Shown here piece by piece: positions 6,463 to 9,057 of a stretch of DNA of 9,057 nt. The notes beneath the pieces are model-generated. The model saw nothing but the letters and a program-made list of their open reading frames with translations. It had not been told where the DNA came from and did no database searches. Origin of the DNA: Candidatus Bathycorpusculum fermentans (GTDB taxonomy: Archaea > Thermoproteota > Bathyarchaeia > Bathyarchaeales > Bathycorpusculaceae); the NCBI GenBank assembly GCA_009787175.1, contig WRGM01000112.1, positions 1-9,057 of the forward strand, written 5' to 3'. Made by a program: the position numbers and the translations under genes. The first letter of the stretch is position 1; every line of letters begins with the position of its first letter.

Positions 6463-7770
6463 GTGAAGCTAATTTATGTTGCAATAGACGGTATGGGAGA
6501 CCTTCCAATTAAAGCGTTAGACAATAAAACGCCTTTAGAAGCAGCTGAAACACCAAATCTTAACGCGTTAGCTCAAAACGGCAAAACAGGATTAATGTAT
6601 ACTGTCGGCAAAGGTATTGCCCCTGAAAGCGACGCAGCTGTAATTTCACTTTTAGGTTATGACCCATTTAAATACAGCACTGGTCGAGGCGCAATTGAAG
6701 CAGTCGGCGCTGGAATACCCATAAAAGACGGCGACTTAGCCCTCCGATGCAATTTCGCCACAGTAAGCGAAAATAATAATCTGCTTGACCGCAGAGCAGG
6801 AAGAACACTTACCACACAAGAAGCTACAGAATTAGCTAACATAACAAATCAAGAAATTAAACTTGAAAAATACCCAGCAACATTCGAACTCAAAGCTACA
6901 TTAGGACATCGCGCAGTACTTGTCATAAGAAGCAAAGACAAACCCCTATCAGGCAAAATATACAACAGCGACCCCGCATACGCCATAGTAAACGGGTTAG
7001 GCGTAGCACAATCTAAAGTAGACATGACCCTAAAAACAGTCACACCACTTGATGACACAGAAAGCGCAAAAAACGCGGCAAAGCTTACAAATGAAATTAT
7101 AATTAAAACGCATGAACTCTGGGAAGAGCACCCAATTAATATAAAACGTGCCGCAGAAGGTAAACTAAAAGCTAATGTACTCCTAACCCGAGACGCATCT
7201 AGCATAGTACCTAAATTCTTCAACATAAACCAGTACTACAATGTAAAATTTGCAGCTCTAGCAGATATGCATACAGAGCTTGGCATCGCCAAACTCGCAG
7301 GCATGGATGCCACCCTCCTACCACCACCGTCAGGAGATTTACAACATGACTATGATGTACGTGTTAAAACTTTAATAGACATGTTACCAGAGCATGACTG
7401 TTTTTACATTCATCTTAAAGGTCCTGATGAACCAGGACATGATGGCAATTATAAACTAAAAACTCAAATAATAGAGGCAGTCGACAAATACTTCTTTGGA
7501 CCATTATTAAAGCAGATTTCACTTAAAGACACACTTATCTGTGTTACCACAGACCATGCAACACCATGCGACCTGAAAATACATAGCGACACACCTGTAC
7601 CTCTGCTAATTTCAGGAAACAGTTTAGGTAAAGAAAAAGAAATAAAGTTTTGTGAACGCGAATGCGCCAAAGGCAGCTTAGATCCACTTGAACACGCTTA
7701 TATAGTAATGCCTAAACTAATAGAACAATGCAAAAATAATCAACCCTCTAATATATTTCCACAATTTTAA
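6463..7770 (+). CDS. apgM: 2,3-bisphosphoglycerate-independent phosphoglycerate mutase, archaeal
   Basis: Interconverts 3- and 2-phosphoglycerate in glycolysis and gluconeogenesis in the cytoplasm. The 435-residue protein is of the alkaline-phosphatase superfamily, archaeal ApgM branch, at the upper end of the usual length. Metal and catalytic motifs are in order: AIDGMGDLP (7-15) with Asp9, the phosphorylated serine Ser56 in PESDAAV, the STGRGAIEA block (72-80), GPDEPGHDG (320-328) with Asp322 and His326, TTDHATP (362-368) with Asp364 and His365, and His374 in HSDTPVP. All expected metal ligands are present, so the enzyme should be active. The start is GTG with GGAGGAG 8 bases upstream. It is divergent from the ABC operon and convergent with the aldolase. 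The middle of the gene uses A/C-ending codons heavily. Confidence 0.95.
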   Translation: MKLIYVAIDGMGDLPIKALDNKTPLEAAETPNLNALAQNGKTGLMYTVGKGIAPESDAAVISLLGYDPFKYSTGRGAIEAVGAGIPIKDGDLALRCNFATVSENNNLLDRRAGRTLTTQEATELANITNQEIKLEKYPATFELKATLGHRAVLVIRSKDKPLSGKIYNSDPAYAIVNGLGVAQSKVDMTLKTVTPLDDTESAKNAAKLTNEIIIKTHELWEEHPINIKRAAEGKLKANVLLTRDASSIVPKFFNINQYYNVKFAALADMHTELGIAKLAGMDATLLPPPSGDLQHDYDVRVKTLIDMLPEHDCFYIHLKGPDEPGHDGNYKLKTQIIEAVDKYFFGPLLKQISLKDTLICVTTDHATPCDLKIHSDTPVPLLISGNSLGKEKEIKFCERECAKGSLDPLEHAYIVMPKLIEQCKNNQPSNIFPQF

Positions 7771-7784
7771 ACCATAAAAAACTA

Positions 7785-7789
7785 TTTTT
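7785..7789 (+). terminator. Candidate terminator of apgM
   Basis: A run of five T residues, 14 bases after the stop codon and preceded by an A-run that can pair weakly with it. Short T-tracts are sufficient for archaeal termination. Confidence 0.4.
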
Positions 7790-7790
7790 A

Positions 7791-7809
7791 AAGAAAAAAG
7801 AAGAAAAAA
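7791..7809 (-). terminator. T-rich terminator of the aldolase gene
   Basis: On the minus strand this stretch, beginning 8 bases after the aldolase stop, is almost all T with only single C residues and one A (two runs of six T). Together with the plus-strand T-run it makes a compact bidirectional terminator between convergent genes. Confidence 0.6.
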
Positions 7810-7816
7810 TAGAGAA

Positions 7817-8734
7817 TTATGCTTTTCCTGAACTGCCAAATAGGCGCATTTTACCTTTTGCAACCTCTTTCATAGCGTCTTTAGCAGGACCTAAGATTTT
7901 GCGTGGGTCAAACTCTTTGGGTGAGTTAGTTAAAACTTCACGAACGGTAGCAGTGAAGGCTAAGCGCAGATCAGTGTCTATGTTAATTTTTGCAATACCC
8001 AACTTTATTGCCTGCTGTAATTGATCTTCTGCAACACCCTTTGCTCCGTCAAGAGCTGCACCATATTTTGCTGCTTTCTCACATATCCACGCTGGAACAC
8101 TAGAGGCTCCATGTAAAACTAGTGGGACGGTAACTTTTTCGTTGATTAATTTTAGGCGTTCGAGATCGAGTTTTGCTGCGCTTTTAAATTTGTAAGCACC
8201 ATGTGAAGTACCTATTGCTACGGCAAGTGTATCTATACCGGTTTTTTCTACAAATTCAACCGCAGTATTTGGATCGGTTAGTATAGCATCTTTTTCTTCT
8301 ACACTTCTCTCCTCTACACCGGCAAGTTTACCAAGTTCAGCTTCAACAGAGACCCCTGTAGCATGGGCATAATCAACCACACGCTTAGATACGGCAACGT
8401 TTTCCTCAAAACTTAGAAAAGACCCGTCAATCATAACGGAGGTAAAACCTGCATCAACACATTTAATTGCAGTCTCATAATCCTCGCCATGATCAAGATG
8501 CATAGCCAAAGGCACCGCAGCCTCCTCACCCGCACGCTTCACAATACTTGTAATGTAGCCCATGCCAGCATATTTTATAACACTAGGAGTAATTTGAAGT
8601 ATAGCAGGAGACCTTTCCTCCACAGCAGCCTCAACTATAGCCTTTACACTCTCAAGATTTTGAACATTAAACGCGCCAATAGCATAGCCACCCAATCGAG
8701 CAGCAACCATTAACTCTTTATTTGTAACAAGCAC
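7817..8734 (-). CDS. fba: Class II fructose-bisphosphate aldolase, bacterial type
   Basis: Zinc-dependent cleavage and formation of fructose-1,6-bisphosphate from dihydroxyacetone phosphate and glyceraldehyde-3-phosphate. The 305-residue TIM barrel shows the family's order: GAFNVQNLE (20-28), HLDHGEDYE (79-87) with catalytic Asp81 and zinc ligand His82, VEAELG (130-135), zinc ligands His178 in GTSHGAYK and His208 in LHGASSVP, phosphate/substrate residues NIDTDLRLAF (251-260), and the ending MRLFGSSGKA. The HGASSVP form and this length resemble enzymes of clostridia and other anaerobic bacteria, as far as I can recall. The start is GTG (8732-8734), with GGAGTGTGA about 6 bases upstream; the next Met, residue 9, would cut the conserved N terminus. 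Most archaea use class I aldolases or the bifunctional aldolase/phosphatase, so bacterial acquisition is likely. It is convergent with apgM. Confidence 0.95.
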   Translation of the reverse strand: MLVTNKELMVAARLGGYAIGAFNVQNLESVKAIVEAAVEERSPAILQITPSVIKYAGMGYITSIVKRAGEEAAVPLAMHLDHGEDYETAIKCVDAGFTSVMIDGSFLSFEENVAVSKRVVDYAHATGVSVEAELGKLAGVEERSVEEKDAILTDPNTAVEFVEKTGIDTLAVAIGTSHGAYKFKSAAKLDLERLKLINEKVTVPLVLHGASSVPAWICEKAAKYGAALDGAKGVAEDQLQQAIKLGIAKINIDTDLRLAFTATVREVLTNSPKEFDPRKILGPAKDAMKEVAKGKMRLFGSSGKA

Positions 8735-8741
8735 TCAAATT

Positions 8742-8777
8742 CACACTCCAACGTACAATTAACAATAATCTATAATA
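8742..8777 (-). promoter_or_regulatory. Promoter and RBS of the aldolase gene
   Basis: On the minus strand TATTATAG (8770-8777) is centred about 40 bases before the GTG, matching the spacing seen for UMP kinase and the ABC operon. GGAGTGTG (8742-8749) resembles the archaeal Shine-Dalgarno. An alternative TATA-like box, ATTATATGA, lies around 8788-8796. Confidence 0.4.
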
Positions 8778-8800
8778 CAAAAAACCTTCATATAATCCTT

Positions 8801-8847
8801 ATCTCAAAAAATCATCAAACTAAAAACAAACAAAAATCTCAAAAAAT
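8801..8847 (-). repeat. 12-base direct repeat upstream of the aldolase promoter
   Basis: ATCTCAAAAAAT on the plus strand occurs at 8801-8812 and again at 8836-8847, exactly 35 bases apart. Both copies lie upstream of the aldolase TATA candidate and could be activator or repressor sites. Confidence 0.4.
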
Positions 8848-8853
8848 GAATTT

Positions 8854-8870
8854 TTGAAGTTATACTTCAA
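8854..8870. repeat. 17-base perfect palindrome TTGAAGT-TAT-ACTTCAA
   Basis: Seven-base arms around a 3-base centre. The symmetry suits a dimeric DNA-binding protein; a terminator hairpin for an unseen gene is less likely because the loop is short and only TTTG follows. It lies 120 bases upstream of the aldolase start. Confidence 0.4.
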
Positions 8871-9057
8871 TTTGTATCGTTGTACCCATTATGCTTTTTT
8901 TCTTGCTTTACTGGGCTGTTTCGTTTTTTTGCGTACATTTATATCCGGCAGAGAAAGCTGTTTTATGTTTAGTAGACCTTAGTCCATATTAAGTTTTTGG
9001 CTGCGAATCATAGGTTTTATTAGTCGCGGAACGATTAAAATGACTTTTAGGGAAAAC

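Larger units (their letters stand above)
8735..9057. other. Right-end region without a convincing gene
   Basis: The first 110 bases hold the aldolase promoter and repeats and are almost free of G on the plus strand. From about 8850 composition changes abruptly to T/G-rich. Only short frames exist in the rest: minus-strand 8979-9056 (25 codons, open at the edge), minus-strand 8860-8889 (9 codons, MGTTIQIEV), plus-strand 8891-8992 (33 codons), and a plus-strand ATG at 9040 open to the edge. None has a good ribosome-binding site. Some may be ends or remnants of genes lying beyond the window. Confidence 0.5.

Noticed and set aside
6849..7226. Minus-strand open frame of 125 codons
   Set aside because: Lies wholly opposite apgM, whose catalytic motifs continue on both sides; its hydrophobic Ser-rich product is typical of a shadow frame.
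8891..8992. Plus-strand frame of 33 codons with a hydrophobic start
   Set aside because: No RBS, T-rich DNA gives Phe/Leu-rich translation by default, and the product is not recognisable.
1..9057. CRISPR array, tRNA, rRNA, insertion sequence or defence system
   Set aside because: No regularly spaced repeats, no cloverleaf or T-loop pattern, no transposase frame and no terminal inverted repeats were seen on either strand.

Overview
The window looks like a chromosomal stretch of an AT-rich archaeon, perhaps of the Bathyarchaeia/Thermoproteota type. This is judged from the archaeal UMP kinase and the archaeal (ApgM-type) phosphoglycerate mutase, from TATA-like elements about 35-41 bases before several start codons, from short T-tracts as terminators, and from GGAG/GTGAT ribosome-binding sites. 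The lineage is an inference; there is no rRNA or tRNA in the window to test it. Six of the eight genes appear to begin with TTG or GTG.

Layout from left to right. UMP kinase (112-792, minus) is divergent from an AlkA-type DNA glycosylase (902-1831, plus). The glycosylase runs tail-to-tail into a four-gene minus-strand operon (6089 down to 1828), the two stop codons sharing bases. The operon encodes two complete ABC-2-type exporters in series: an EcsA-like ATPase, a large polytopic permease (ATGA overlap), then a NodI/DrrA-like ATPase (23-base gap) and a NodJ-like permease (8-base overlap). A 373-base intergenic region (6090-6462) holds the divergent promoters, an inverted repeat, a hairpin and a set of short direct repeats. 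Next come the glycolytic genes apgM (6463-7770, plus) and a bacterial-type class II fructose-bisphosphate aldolase (7817-8734, minus), which are convergent over an A/T-rich double terminator. The last 323 bases have no convincing gene but contain the aldolase promoter, a 12-base direct repeat and a 17-base perfect palindrome.

How the genes work together. ApgM and the aldolase are two steps of the same glycolytic/gluconeogenic route. UMP kinase is housekeeping pyrimidine metabolism, and AlkA is base-excision repair. The four ABC genes form one transcription unit that probably exports unknown substrates or maintains the envelope. I found no defence system, mobile element, CRISPR array or RNA gene. 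The points most worth a second look are the alternating strand-composition domains that cut across genes, the replaced signature motif in one ATPase, the repeat-rich apgM leader, and the bacterial-type aldolase with its repeat-containing, almost G-free upstream region.
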